From the NCBI GenBank assembly GCA_964019425.1, contig OZ025784.1:806001-870000 (forward strand): a DNA stretch of 64,000 bases, read 5' to 3'. Both the position numbers and the translations under genes were made by a program. Of the stretch, positions 11,246 through 22,554 are shown piece by piece; position 1 is the stretch's first letter, and each line of letters opens with the position of its first letter. Origin of the DNA: Flectonema sp. DT1601. Its lineage: Eukaryota; Euglenozoa; Diplonemea; Diplonemida; Diplonemidae. The notes beneath the pieces are model-generated. The model made no database searches and was not told where the DNA came from. It saw only the letters and a list, made by a program, of their open reading frames with translations.

Positions 11246-14200
11246 GAAAATGATCTGAGCCGTCGATGGTTCAAATTGTTTTTGGAGCGACTTTTCCTTC
11301 TTCTTCCTCATCAACATCAACATCATCATCTTGTTGTTGATAAACTTTCAGTTCCTTCGTTTGTTGTCCTCGTCACTCATTGGCTCTTGTTAGGCCAGAT
11401 ATTAAAAAAAAAAAAGTATTAATCGACTTGTTTTCATTTTTTTTATTTTTTATAAACATTGCACGCAGGGATTGCTCGGAGTAACTTCACCCATTTGAAA
11501 ATCTCCTGACAACCTGCCTGCATCGGGTTTTGGGGTTTTGGGGTTCTTTTTTCTTTGTACATATAACCGGAAGTCATTTTCACCTAATTTAATATCTTCC
11601 GGGTACTGCTTTAATTTGTTCTGTTTTGTTAATTTTCTTGAAAAGAATACTTGCCCTCCATAATAGCGACTGTACTTCCTGTCTCGATCGTCCTATCCCA
11701 TACCCATACCCACCAAAAAAATAAGTAAATAAATAAATAAATAATAATAATAATGATTTAAAAAAAAAAAAAGTAATAACTTCACCGAACTTACTTTCTT
11801 GATGTTTTTTCTCAATTTCGCGCGTCCCAATCTACCCCTCCTTTTTCAGGTGTACAGTCGCTGAATGATATTAGTGTCTTGCCTTTTCTTTTTTCCCTTT
11901 CCCTTTTCCTTTTTTTATTATTTTTCTTTTGTTTTTTTCTTTTCAACACACTCGCAAGTAGAAACCCTTCTTCCCTTTCCTCATCGTTGAGTAACTTTTC
12001 ACACTCAACTCACCGTTTTGATCTCATTAGGGTAGAGGGGGAATACTTGCACGGAGTTTATCTTGATATTCATTTTAGTTTTTACACGCAATGCTTCACT
12101 TTTCTTAATTGGGTGGTGGTATATGTTTTTTTCTCGTAAGGTTGGAAAGAAAGGAAATTGTCCGATTTTCCGTCGGTTGGCGTGTCTGTGGAAAGATCTG
12201 TTTTGTTGGAGGAGGTTGTATGTTTCCTTTTCTGGTTTTCTTTTTTTTTTTTTGTGAGATGTGGTTTTTAGGATGTTTATTTATCCTTTTTTTTTGGGTG
12301 TCCTTGTGTTGGATTCCAAAATGCAAATAAAATAAAATGAATTCCTTTTGCTTTCTTTCTTCTGCATTCTAATCAGTCCAGTGACCGTCGGTCCTGTCTT
12401 GATTAGTTTTGTGGTTGTCAGAAAGAAATGACCGTGTTCCCTTTTGCCCCCGTGTTGCGGGAGGTTTGTTTCCGTTTTATTTTTTGGGGAAAGAGATGAA
12501 CCAAGCTGTGGCAGCGACTTTTTTCTTTTCATTTTTGGCTTCTGTTTGTGTGATGTGTCACAACAACTGAGAGGAGCCAACCTGTCAGTGTTGTTGTGTA
12601 TTCCGCAGACGGATTCGATTCCATCTCATTTTGGAGATGAGAGAGATGGAAGTCGATTATATTTATTTGGGTCTGCTGTTAGCACAGTTGTACTCTTTTT
12701 GTGATTTCATGTATCTTGTTGGTCATGTCTGCTTTGCTTGGTTTCATCGCTTCTGCACGGTCCGAATTCAAGACTGCTGCTTGTTGGGTTTAGAGCAGTG
12801 GGTCTAATTAGTTGATAATTTGTTGAATGTGTGTTCCCATTATTTATTATCATCATCATCGTTCTTCCCTCAGTTCCTCTGCGAAGTCGCGGAGGGGTAT
12901 GAGGAAAATGATAAATGTGATGATGATGATGAAGATGATGGGTTTTTCTTGAAAACATGTGTATTCCCTGCTTCTGTGGGTGTTTGCTTTGTTTTCTTCC
13001 CTTTCCGTTGAATATTAATTTACACTATTCTTTTTCCCCCCTTTTTTTTTTGTATTTGTTGTTGTTATTGTTAACATTATAGTACACAACACAACACGCA
13101 AAAACACATGCTCTCTCTTCTTCCTGTCTTCTCATGTATGTTGAAGTGTTAGGTTGGAGGGAAATCACCATCTGGCTTCTCGTTCTTCGTTTCCTCCGTT
13201 TTCGGAGTGGTTGAAGGAGAGGCAATTAATCCTTTTTTAGGCTTATGTCCTTGTTTTGAGTTTTGTTTTGTTTTTTTAGTTTTTTTTTATTTTCATCAGT
13301 TCACTTTATATCGAATATTTGATTGTTAGTTTTTGAGAAGTAAATGTGTTTTGAGTGATCTCCGTTGAAGATAGGGATCGTTGAAAAAGTGTTTTCTTTT
13401 TTTGTTTATTTTACCGTTGATGTGCCTTTCTTGGACAGCTTCGGGTGCATACAACCAACTCCCTCATTTTTAATCTTCTTCAGCAATACCCTTCCTTTTG
13501 TTTTTTAATTGTAGCCTTACATTATCATTACACCAACCTCCCCAGTTGAAGCATTGCAAGTTCTACATTTCAAAAGAATATCTGAATCTGTAAAGTGTGT
13601 TGGGTCCCTTTTTTCCTGTTTTTCCTTTATTCTTATTTTGTTCCATCTCTTTTTTCCTTCAACTGTTTATCCTCGTTTTTCTCTTTTCGAGTACAGGATA
13701 AAGAAGGAAGTGAGGTGATGGCAATGAGGCAAGGAATAAAGTGTTTTTCTTAAAAAAAATAAAAATAAAGTAAGTAACATGGGGAAACTTCCCTGAAAAA
13801 AAAAAAAAAAAAAAAAAGGGGTTCAACTCCCCGCTAATCAAAAAAAAAAAACAAACAAATAAATAAAATAAAAAAATAATAAGTAGCAGGGGAACCTCCC
13901 TGTGCAATCTTTAAAAAAAATAAAAAAATGGAGTTCTGCTCTCTCGCAAACACATTTGCTTCGCATGTTTGTTGTTCTTCAGTTATTTTTACTTCACAGG
14001 AACAACAACAACAAAGGAAAATCGATCTGAAATGTTCAGTTTCTTACCGGCTGTTGACCGTACGTTAGTAAGATAAACGTGTTTTGGTGTCATCAAAAAA
14101 AACTGGTATATACAGCTAACGACAAAGGTCGCCCCCCCTCCCTGGTGTTCGTTGGCTATAGTTAGGTTATCGAGATATAACTGCTAACGGTAGTAACATA

Positions 14201-14366
14201 GGCAAGAGGCGCTTAACTATGTTCACGTGGCTTCAAGAGGCAACTCAAATATGTCCATACATACTGCGTCAATTATTATTATTATTTGTTCCCCTTTCAG
14301 TGTTTTTTTTTTGTGTTTTTTTTTGTGTTTTTGTTTGCTGTTTTTTTCTTCTCAACCTAACAAAAA
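11246..14366. other. long AT-rich spacer, no supportable gene
   Basis: About 3.1 kb, presumably the 3' UTR of the previous gene plus intergenic DNA. T-rich frames (for example 11879-12139 and 12444-12704) read as hydrophobic low-complexity peptides and are not believed. At 14292-14300 a CCCCTTTCAG acceptor precedes the DAHP synthase ATG by 66 nt. Confidence 0.5.
13774..13955. repeat. cluster of short GC-rich hairpins separated by A-tracts
   Basis: Successive motifs GGGGAAACTTCCC, GGGGTTCAACTCCCC, CAGGGGAACCTCCCTG and GGAGTTCTGCTCTC can each fold into a small hairpin, and A-rich tracts separate them. Function unknown; they could be 3'-end or RNA-stability elements. Confidence 0.45.
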
Positions 14367-15494
14367 ATGACTCGCTTAGACTCAACCATGTCTCTTGATG
14401 AATTGCAGTCAATCGACGATTTGAGAATTAAAAAAATTCAGCCACTACTCCCACCGAGTATCCTTCTTGATGAGGTACCTCTTTCAACAGAGGGAGAAGC
14501 TACTGTTGTCGCGGGAAGACAAGCTGTTACTAGAGCAATTACTGGTAAAGATGATAGGTTAATTGTAGTTGTTGGACCGTGTTCGATTCACGACACAAAA
14601 GCTGGAATGGAATACGCTGAGAAATTAAAAGTAATGGCAGACGAGTTCAAACGGGATTTGATTATTGTCATGAGGGTTTATTTTGAAAAACCTCGAACGA
14701 TAGTTGGATGGAAAGGACTGATAAATGACCCAGACCTCAATGGAACATTTAAGATTAATAAAGGTCTCAGACAGGCAAGAGGTTTCTTAGCCAAAGTAAA
14801 CGAGTTGGGATTACCCTGCGGATGTGAATTCTTAGATACGATTTCACCACAATTCTTTGCAGATCTTGTTAGTTGGGGTGCTATCGGTGCTAGAACAACT
14901 GAATCACAGATTCACAGAGAACTATCATCAGGTTTATCGATGCCTGTTGGTTTTAAAAACAGCACTGCGGGTGACATTCAGATTGCTTGTGACGCAGTTC
15001 AGTCGTCGAAGCATCCTCACACTTTCTTATCAGTTACAAAGCAAGGATTATCAGCTATTGTTCACACCACAGGAAATCCTTATTGCACTATCATCCTAAG
15101 AGGGTCATCCACTGGTACGAATTACGATAAAGAATCAGTTACAAAATGTGTTGAAAGTTTAAAAAAGAGAAATGTTGAATACCCAAAAGTGATCATCGAC
15201 TGTAGTCATGGTAACAGTGGAAAACTATGTAAGAATCAACCAACTGTAGCAGAAGCAGTTGCTTCTCAGCTGGCTAACGGTTCATATGATGTAGCAGGAG
15301 TTATGATTGAAAGTTTTATTGAAGAGGGAAATCAAAAACTTCCGTCACCTCCGGGTGAGAACCCAAGGAACTCATTGGTTTTTGGAAAATCAATCACTGA
15401 TGAATGCATTGACTTAGAGACTACTCATCAGGTTCTTAAGAAACTATCTGAAGGTGTTCGTCAAAGAAGAAAAAGAAAGTTTAGCGAAGAATAG
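14367..15494 (+). CDS. 3-deoxy-D-arabino-heptulosonate-7-phosphate (DAHP) synthase, class I
   Basis: Condenses phosphoenolpyruvate and erythrose 4-phosphate to DAHP, the first step of the shikimate pathway to aromatic amino acids; probably cytosolic. At 375 residues it has the full length of bacterial AroF/G/H and fungal Aro3/Aro4 enzymes. Family motifs are intact: GPCSIHD at 70-76 (metal-ligand Cys72), RVYFEKPRT at 103-111 (substrate Arg/Lys), GARTTESQ at 174-181, DCSHGN at 278-283 (ligand His281), MIES at 313-316 (ligand Glu315) and SITDEC at 342-347 (ligand Asp345). The N-terminal extension of about 40 residues matches the regulatory arm used for feedback inhibition. The ATG at 14367 fits the start of homology, with a CCCCTTTCAG acceptor 66 nt upstream. 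The tail is unusually basic (RQRRKRK). No other shikimate gene is nearby. Confidence 0.95.
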   Translation: MTRLDSTMSLDELQSIDDLRIKKIQPLLPPSILLDEVPLSTEGEATVVAGRQAVTRAITGKDDRLIVVVGPCSIHDTKAGMEYAEKLKVMADEFKRDLIIVMRVYFEKPRTIVGWKGLINDPDLNGTFKINKGLRQARGFLAKVNELGLPCGCEFLDTISPQFFADLVSWGAIGARTTESQIHRELSSGLSMPVGFKNSTAGDIQIACDAVQSSKHPHTFLSVTKQGLSAIVHTTGNPYCTIILRGSSTGTNYDKESVTKCVESLKKRNVEYPKVIIDCSHGNSGKLCKNQPTVAEAVASQLANGSYDVAGVMIESFIEEGNQKLPSPPGENPRNSLVFGKSITDECIDLETTHQVLKKLSEGVRQRRKRKFSEE

Positions 15495-16666
15495 AAACAA
15501 ATGTCTCTGTTGAGTTAAAAAGCCACGATTATTTGCTCCAGGCGTTAGCTTCTTAGGAATTACTGTGTGCTAATATTTTTTTGTTTTGTTTTTTTTCTGT
15601 GGATGTGTTCCTTTTACAGGTGGTTTATTGCCGATTCCTCAGAAAACCTTTTTCCCTTTTTATAGCATATTATATTATGTGTGGATTTTTTTTCATTTTT
15701 TTTTCTTTTTGTTTTTTTTCAATTTATTGCAGGCTAGTCAACGCGACTTTTTTTTGCGTTTTTTTAATCTTTTCGAAATTTCCTCCCTGCCGCGCCTGCA
15801 GCAGCAACAATTTGCGCCGCGGTGCAATTCTGCGGCCCTTAAAAAGAAAAAAGAAACCAAATTGAATTTTTTTTTCCCCCGTCTTATCTTTTTTCCTTTT
15901 AAAAAAAAAAAATTCGAAACTTGGTGCTTTTCGCACTGGAAATATTTGGAGGCAAGCTGATTAGCCTTTTATTGTTTTTATTAAGAGAATAGAACGGGAA
16001 CAAAAAAAAAAAAAAAAAAAAAAAAAGAAATTCGCTGTATAGCATAGTATATGTACCAGCTGGGAGGGGGATATGTAGAAAATAACAAATGAAATAAAAT
16101 AAAAAAAACTAGTAGGTATTTAAAATCACTGTAAAAAAAAAAACAGGAATAATTATCGTGAGAATTTTTATTCTCAGGTGGGAACTTTTAGTTCTCTCGA
16201 TCTCAATTCTCTCGTTGTTGAAATTTAAAAAAAACAACAACAAAGACGACTTAGTTTTTTTTTATTTATTTTTTTATTTTCTTTCTTCCCCCCTGCCTCT
16301 CCCTTTGTTCCCTTTTTACGTTTTTTTTTAGATTTATCTTTTTTTAATAATCTTACTAAAAGATTAATAATGAAAATGTTTTTTTTTTATTTTTGTAACT
16401 AACTAATTTAAATTTAATACAGGTAAAGGTTTTTTGAGTATGTTGCAACTGCGAAAAAAAAGCAAAAAAAACGTGTTGTGTGTTGTAAAGGGGTTTTCTG
16501 ATTTCCGACTAGCAGCGCCAAGCCCTATGCAAGTGATTCTTTAACCCCCTTATTATACTTCACTCCCCTCAGGAATTACTGAACAAGATCAAAGCCTCAA
16601 TTATATTTTAAAGAAGACTGTTTATACGATTTTAAGACAATTTCTTTTCCTTCCAGTTAATTTTTA
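15495..16666. promoter_or_regulatory. spacer with acceptor for the next gene and a duplicated flank
   Basis: AT-rich with long T-runs and no supportable gene. Positions about 16441-16610 recur at about 43866-44000 and 44160-44215, so the 5' flank of the DOMON/monooxygenase-like gene has been copied elsewhere. TTTCTTTTCCTTCCAG ends at 16656, only 10 nt before the ATG. Confidence 0.55.
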
Positions 16667-18361
16667 ATGACATCTCTACCGATAGTGTTGTTGCTATTGG
16701 TTATATTTGTGTCTAAGGTAGAATGCAGTGTCGGGTGTGAGGAGTTCACCATTCTGAAATCGAACGACTACGTTGTTTGTTGGAATATAACCAACGGTAC
16801 GGAAATAGAAATAAGTTTTGAAGTTTTGACTCAAGGATGGATTGGATTTGGGTTATCAGATCCGAATACTGGAGGGATGTTGGGTTCTGACATTGTCACA
16901 ATAGAAACTGACGATAACGGGACTGCAATAGCCGTTGATAGATTCACCAATGGAAGTTATTCATCACCAGTTTCTGATTGCAATCAAGACTGGGAATTAC
17001 TCTCATTCACTTCTAACAATGGTTACATATCGTGTTCTCTAAAGAGACTGATTGACAGTTCTGACTCACAAGATCGTTCCTTTTCATTGTTAAAGAGCAA
17101 TCGAATCATAATGTCATATTCTGCTGATGATAGCCCGTTCTTTTCATATCATGAAAACAATAGACTGATGGGAGAGTTGAGTTTAAACTCGATCAGTGAT
17201 GGCAGTAGTTCTGATTTAGAGTTCGATAAAAAAGTTGTTTTGTCATTCGAATCACACAACGTCACGAGTGATGATCTAACTTTTTGTAAACATTTCGATT
17301 TATCAGATTTTTTAGAACTGAACTACAGCAGATGGGTATCAACAATTCAAATTTCAATGAGTCCAGTTACCACCGTGTCCTTGTACAGGTGTACTCAATC
17401 ACCTAACGCCTCACTTTCAAATGTTTCATTTAGTTGTACTGACGAATATCCTTTTGATGAAGAATGTGTTGAGCTCGAATATATTTGGAATGGGGGTGAT
17501 CGTTATTTTAATTTTCCAAATGAAAGTGGAATTCCTTTCGGTAGCAACAACAACAGCAGCAGCACTCGTATTCTGGTTAAGCAAACACACGTACCTCCTG
17601 AGACTTTCGGTTTTTATTCTGGTTCTGAAGTTTCTCTTTATTTTTCTAAAAAATCAAAAATGAAAAAAAATGCATCAATTTTTCAAGTCGGAAACCCAAC
17701 AGGTCTCTCTGGAAATACTATTTTCACTAATGATACGATCCAGTCAAGTTGCGTGAGTCAATGCACGTCTTTGTTTGTTTCAAATATCTCAGTTTTTGCA
17801 TTAATGTTCGTCGGTTCTGCAGAGCATAATACCGGTTCTCAAATTTTTATTGAAAAAATTTCGTTGGATGGAAATGTTACTTCTGTTAAAATCGATTATT
17901 TTATTCCGTTGATTAATCAGTACGTCTTTGTCGATTGGACGATATCCCCTGGTGATGACCTGCATGTTAGATGCAACGGTAATGAAAATTCATCTTGTGG
18001 AGCGTATTTGTACACTACTGCAGGATATAGCAATCCATCATTGTGTAACACCCATGACGATGGAGTGATCGAGTGCCTCGGATCGAATGGCACGAGGCTA
18101 ACCTCTGATGGATACAGTCTTGATAAACCGATAGTGATGATTGATAATCTTGAATTGACTTTTGGAAATGATAGATCGTGTTTGGGTAAGAGAATTTATG
18201 ACTTCGTTTTATACGATCTGTTGGTTGCATTGTTATATCCAGCGTTCATGATTCAGCTATTCGTGGTTGCTAGTATTGTTAGGTGCATTAAAACAAAATG
18301 TAAGAAAACCACTTTTAACGATCCAGAACAACTACATGAAATGAATAAAATCTCTTTTTAA
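16667..18361 (+). CDS. DOMON plus degenerate copper type II monooxygenase-like membrane protein
   Basis: A 564-residue protein with the architecture of dopamine beta-hydroxylase/MOXD1 relatives: signal peptide (1-20), DOMON domain (about 32-165, with GWIGFGLSD and MLGSDIV), two Cu2-monooxygenase-like domains (about 200-500), one membrane helix (about 512-538) and a short cytosolic tail. Many N-glycosylation sequons and Cys pairs fit an extracellular domain. Enzymes of the family bind two coppers through a paired-His motif ahead of a Cys, an HxxNP-type His, an HxH pair and a Met. The matching places here read VTTVSLYRC (234-242, both His gone), THVPPE (His308 kept), SAEHNTG (one of two His kept) and a segment near 459-466 with Leu instead of Met. 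Alignment is by eye. It is probably not a copper hydroxylase but a binding or structural protein. The start is fixed by an acceptor 10 nt upstream. Confidence 0.75.
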   Translation: MTSLPIVLLLLVIFVSKVECSVGCEEFTILKSNDYVVCWNITNGTEIEISFEVLTQGWIGFGLSDPNTGGMLGSDIVTIETDDNGTAIAVDRFTNGSYSSPVSDCNQDWELLSFTSNNGYISCSLKRLIDSSDSQDRSFSLLKSNRIIMSYSADDSPFFSYHENNRLMGELSLNSISDGSSSDLEFDKKVVLSFESHNVTSDDLTFCKHFDLSDFLELNYSRWVSTIQISMSPVTTVSLYRCTQSPNASLSNVSFSCTDEYPFDEECVELEYIWNGGDRYFNFPNESGIPFGSNNNSSSTRILVKQTHVPPETFGFYSGSEVSLYFSKKSKMKKNASIFQVGNPTGLSGNTIFTNDTIQSSCVSQCTSLFVSNISVFALMFVGSAEHNTGSQIFIEKISLDGNVTSVKIDYFIPLINQYVFVDWTISPGDDLHVRCNGNENSSCGAYLYTTAGYSNPSLCNTHDDGVIECLGSNGTRLTSDGYSLDKPIVMIDNLELTFGNDRSCLGKRIYDFVLYDLLVALLYPAFMIQLFVVASIVRCIKTKCKKTTFNDPEQLHEMNKISF

Positions 18362-18552
18362 GATTACAGAATAAACCAAAGAATAGATTCATTGGTCGAT
18401 CAACAGAAATATATATTTTCGAAAGATCGCCCTACCGTTTTTTTTATCGCTCTCTCCATATTCTTTTTTTTTCCTCCCTCTCTTTTTGTTCCCTGACAGG
18501 TCTGCGTTCGGCGTGTTAAATTAAAATTAAGATCTAATACTTATGCCTTGAT

Positions 18553-18696
18553 ATGGTTTTAGACTACGTCGTTCGTTGGCAGAGAATCTCCTTCCTGTTG
18601 ACTGTCATTGTTTTGTTTATCATCATTTTGGGTATGTTAATACTCGAATTGTCCCCCTCTCCACTAGCAATTGTTGCTAACAACTTTTTTTTATAA
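18553..18696 (+). CDS. candidate 47-residue single-pass membrane microprotein
   Basis: A small frame with a basic-aromatic head (DYVVRWQR), a hydrophobic helix of about 20 residues (FLLTVIVLFIIILG onward) and a short tail. CCTCTCTTTTTGTTCCCTGACAG-type pyrimidines end about 55 nt upstream. A two-codon upstream frame (ATGCCTTGA) precedes the ATG. The end of the frame overlaps a dispersed repeat also found near 30150-30190, which weakens the case. Confidence 0.3.
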   Translation: MVLDYVVRWQRISFLLTVIVLFIIILGMLILELSPSPLAIVANNFFL

Positions 18697-21576
18697 AGAT
18701 TGTTTATTTCTTGACGAGACTATAGGTGAAACCTACACACTGTCGTATTACATTATACCCTGGTTTTGGTTTCCCAGGGCTCACAATTAATTCGTAATTG
18801 AATAACTCGATTCCGTACTGCACTGAATGACAACAAATATCAATAATATGAACTTATCAACTAATATTAAATTCATCTATGAAGGCTGCGACATCTGCTG
18901 GCAAGCTCCGTGACACCAAATCACGTCAACCACATTAAAAAAAAATGTCATTCTGAGGACATCCCACGTCTCTTGGGTATCTGAGCGCCTTGCATACTAA
19001 TCGCACGCAAGAAATATTCTGCTGCTTTCGCATGTTCGGAAAAAGAGTAGAAACATTGATTATAATGTAGAGCAAGTACGTCAATCGCAGAGTGTTAGCC
19101 TGTATTAACATTTTTAGTCACTTGTGTCATGAGTTTTTTTAATTTTATTATTGAGTTCTGATACAATGCAGAGATTTATATTCGTACGAACCTAATCAAA
19201 CAGTCTTCCCCCCTCCTCATATCTCCTGATGTTTTATCAGGAGGATGAGACGTAATTGTTATTCATGCATCTTGCAACAAAGAAAATTGTTGTGAGAAAT
19301 GTCATGTTTTTTTTTTTTTTTTTGTGTGTTCTGCGATGTCTGAAGGGAGTTTGGGAAAGCAATAAAATCTTTCCTAAACTCTTTTTTTTTTTTTTTTTTT
19401 TGACAGCGCATTCAGCGTTTTTTGTTTAAATTATCATTTTACCGTTTTTTTTTTTTTTGCATTTAACAAGTATTGTAAGAACAAAAAAGAATGTTGGCAG
19501 CACACGTAAACCTCCTTTAGCTTTATCAGTTTAAGTCGGTTCACGGTTTCGTGCACAAACAAAAAACCGCAGTGTTATATCATTATTTTCTGTATAGTTG
19601 AAGTTAAAGCCAATTCTTTTTTTTTTTTTTTTTTTTTTTTCGTTCCCACTTGCGCAACCTGGTGGAGGATCGATCTCCCCCTTCGTTTAAATCACGTTGT
19701 GAATATTACGATTATTGTTTTGCACGTGATGATAATTAAACAGCAACTTGGGAGGTCGGATACCATTTTTTTCCCTATTCTTTTTTCTTCTTCTTTCGAA
19801 TGAAATATACCTGTGTCGGCGTTTACTTTTTTATGGGAAATTTGTTTTCCTTCGTTTGCGTTCAAAAAAAAATGCAAAAAAAAAAAAGTGTGAGAGTTAT
19901 TTAGTGCGGTGCTGATCTTTTTTCATGACAAAAAAAACAATCCAAAACCGGATTGTGTCCTCTGTTGCTGTGAGTTACCCTCCTAGAGAACACTGTAATT
20001 TCATATAACATACTTGTACCTCCTTTAGAAGGGGGTAAATTTCCAAAAATAAAGCAGAAATGTTAATTATTTCTCGTTTATTATCCCAATTTAATGAAAA
20101 ATAAAAAGGTGGGAAAATTAAAGGGGGGGGGCTATTGAAAGCTCTCCTTTATTCTTTTTCCCTCTTTTTTTTCAATTTTTTTTTCACCCCCCATTCAAAA
20201 GGGGTGCAAGTATAGTATAACTAACGTACTTTTTTCTTTCATTAACAAATTTTGTTTTTTTTAATATCTTATCGTCTGTGAGAGTCTCGCGGTTGCTGGT
20301 AGCTATATAATTGTTACCCTAACTGTGAGCTTTTCCTGGCTTTTGGCTTCCTAGGCTTCGTAAATAAATAATACCAAAAGTTGTTGCTGTTTTTTACATT
20401 GTCAGAAGTCTCACTCTCTTTTAAAAAGGGAGTGACAAGTATGACATAACTACCAAATTCTCAAAAGATATTTTTGTCTTTACGATGGTTTCAACCGATT
20501 TTCTTTTGAAAAACCTTTCGATCTGAATTTGCGAATTTAGTTTTTTTCTTTTTCCATTTTTTTTTTCTTTTTTTTTTCCTCACCATCTTTTTAATAATAG
20601 CATAGCGTAGTCTAATGATTGCATGGAAACGATTTTTTCAATATAAAGAGGAGTTTTTTTTCTTTCTTTTTTTTTTTTTAGGTAAAAATAAATCTTATAA
20701 ACTACTAGACCAACCAACTGTTTTTGTATCGCATCCCGAGAAGAACATTATCTTACTTCGCGTGTGATTTTTACGGTTTTATGTTGGAAAATTCTTTCCT
20801 TCCACTTCCTCAATTTTCTTTCTTCTTTTTTTTTTTCCAGAAAATATTACCTTCGATTTGTAAAAATAAATAAATATTTTTATTTGGCAGCTGATTTTCG
20901 GTTGAATTCCTTCTGTCCTCCACCTCTTCTATCTTTAGGTGACTTATTTTATTCATTATTTTCTCTTTTTTTTTTGTGTCTGAAGATCTGCAAACAATCG
21001 AGATGTGTATGCAGCTAAGTTAAAAAAAAACTTACGTTCTATTACAGAGTGAATCCATGAACTAATGTTGTTTCATGATACAATAATACATTTGTATTTT
21101 ACGTACAAAATCAAACGGTTTTCCTCCCCCACTTCTTCTTTTTTTCTTTTGTTGTTGTTGTGTGTAAGATCTACAAAACGATCGCCCTAAAGATAGATAT
21201 GTGAAAAATAGACAACTCTGTATTCCACAAGTGTATTATGGAACAGCAGAACAATGTGTTTTTTTAATTTTTCTTTGTTATATTTTATTTTAGTGCACTT
21301 TTTTATAATAAACTCAAATTACAACTCTGGATCACCCTAAAGATAAATATGTGAAGAATAGACAACTCTGTATTGGTACAAATTTGAATTCAACTTCACA
21401 TTAAAATGAATTTTTAGACTATCCTCGAAACGTTACTAACTAGCTTATAATTGGAACGTTTTCTCTTTTTTTTCTTCTTCTTCCAGAAAAACAAACAAAC
21501 AAACGAAATCTCTCACGTGTTATTTGGACAAGACTTACTTTAATTTATTCAACAGCGACAATAACAAAAAAAAACA
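18697..21576. other. spacer built from dispersed repeat families
   Basis: No supportable gene in about 2.9 kb. It holds copies of several short families that recur elsewhere (19078-19206, 19481-19560, 19955-20005, 20276-20370, 21056-21118). The GCCCTAAAGATA..GACAACTCTGTATT phrase occurs twice (about 21183 and 21332). The stretch ends with the acceptor TCTTCTTCTTCCAG (AG at 21485-21486) of the nuclease gene. Confidence 0.55.
20276..20370 (+). repeat. family R1 copy (acceptor-like module)
   Basis: Begins with TCGTCTGTGAGAGTCTC and ends GGCTTTTGGCTTCCTAG followed by GCTTCGTAAATAAATAA. Other copies lie at about 29630-29724, 32603-32815 and 45781-45893, with partial ones near 27044, 28740 and 28926. 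The copy at 32.6 kb supplies the acceptor directly before the PEBP gene, so the family may be a duplicated gene-upstream module. Confidence 0.7.
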
Positions 21577-22554
21577 ATGCCGGGTAAGAAAGCTGCAATC
21601 ACAAAAACTGCCAAGAGGGCTTTGTCAGAAACGACACCTGCTAAGAAGACAGCTAAGGTGGAAAGTCAATACCCAGTTGATGGACTTATTAAGGGTTCAA
21701 GTCACCCTCTCGTGAAGGATATCAGATCAGCCTATGTAGGAAATGTCATCAACAGTGAGAAGCAATGGAATATTATTTCTTGGAATGTAAACGGACTGAA
21801 GGCACTCACTGCTAAGTTTGATGCCCTCGGAACACTTTGTAAGACTGAAAATCCTGACGTTGTTTGCCTTCAGGAAATCAAAATGGACGACTCACAAGTT
21901 GTGAAATACAACAATATAGTCGACGGGTATCAAATTTCATGGAATTGTTGTCAAGCAAGAAAAGGTTACAGTGGAACTGCGTGTTTAATTAGAAATGATG
22001 TTTTTAAAGACGTTCAGGTATCAACCAGTGAAATACCACCTGAGTTTAATGAAGAAGGTCGTCTTCAAACTATTGAATTTGATACTTTTTATTTGATTAA
22101 TACGTACGTTCCCAACTCTGGATCAAAGCTTGAGCGTCTTGATTACCGAGTTGATGAATGGGATGTAATGCTCAGAGAGTACATAACTAAATTAAGAAAG
22201 ACTAAAAATGTCATTTGGACTGGAGATCTCAACGTCAGTCATCAAGAAATTGATTTGAAAAATCCAAAAAACAACCACAAAACTTCTGGATTCACTCCTC
22301 AGGAAAGAAATAGTTTCTCAACAACACTGGAATCAGGTTTTATCGACACTTTCAGAGAACTTCATCCGAATGAGAGGGATTTCTTCTCTTATTGGGGATA
22401 CAGACAAAACTGCAGACCTCGTAACGTTGGATGGAGACTCGACTACTTTGTTGTAAACAAAGACTTCTACCCAAAAGTATCTGCCTCAAGCATCCTTCCT
22501 GCCTATCTGGGATCCGATCACTGTCCTATTCAGCTGGTAGCTAGTAAGTCTTAA
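21577..22554 (+). CDS. APE1/ExoIII-type apurinic-apyrimidinic endonuclease
   Basis: Cuts DNA 5' to abasic sites in base-excision repair; a nuclear or mitochondrial enzyme. 325 residues, close to human APE1 (318). The basic Lys/Ala/Ser/Thr head (1-30) may be a nuclear or mitochondrial targeting segment. The exonuclease-endonuclease-phosphatase fold is complete: SWNVNG 68-73, CLQEIK with metal-binding Glu100, YSGTA 131-135, TYVPNSG with Tyr177, GDLNV with Asp217/Asn219, SGFTPQER 237-244, the FSYWGYR..CR..NVGWRLDYF region with Asp289, and GSDHCP with Asp314/His315. All catalytic residues known for the family are present. The ATG at 21577 follows an acceptor by 90 nt. Confidence 0.95.
   Translation: MPGKKAAITKTAKRALSETTPAKKTAKVESQYPVDGLIKGSSHPLVKDIRSAYVGNVINSEKQWNIISWNVNGLKALTAKFDALGTLCKTENPDVVCLQEIKMDDSQVVKYNNIVDGYQISWNCCQARKGYSGTACLIRNDVFKDVQVSTSEIPPEFNEEGRLQTIEFDTFYLINTYVPNSGSKLERLDYRVDEWDVMLREYITKLRKTKNVIWTGDLNVSHQEIDLKNPKNNHKTSGFTPQERNSFSTTLESGFIDTFRELHPNERDFFSYWGYRQNCRPRNVGWRLDYFVVNKDFYPKVSASSILPAYLGSDHCPIQLVASKS

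Noticed and set aside
11879-12704. T-rich hydrophobic + frames as membrane proteins
   Set aside because: Poly-T coding for Phe/Leu; no acceptor, no motif.
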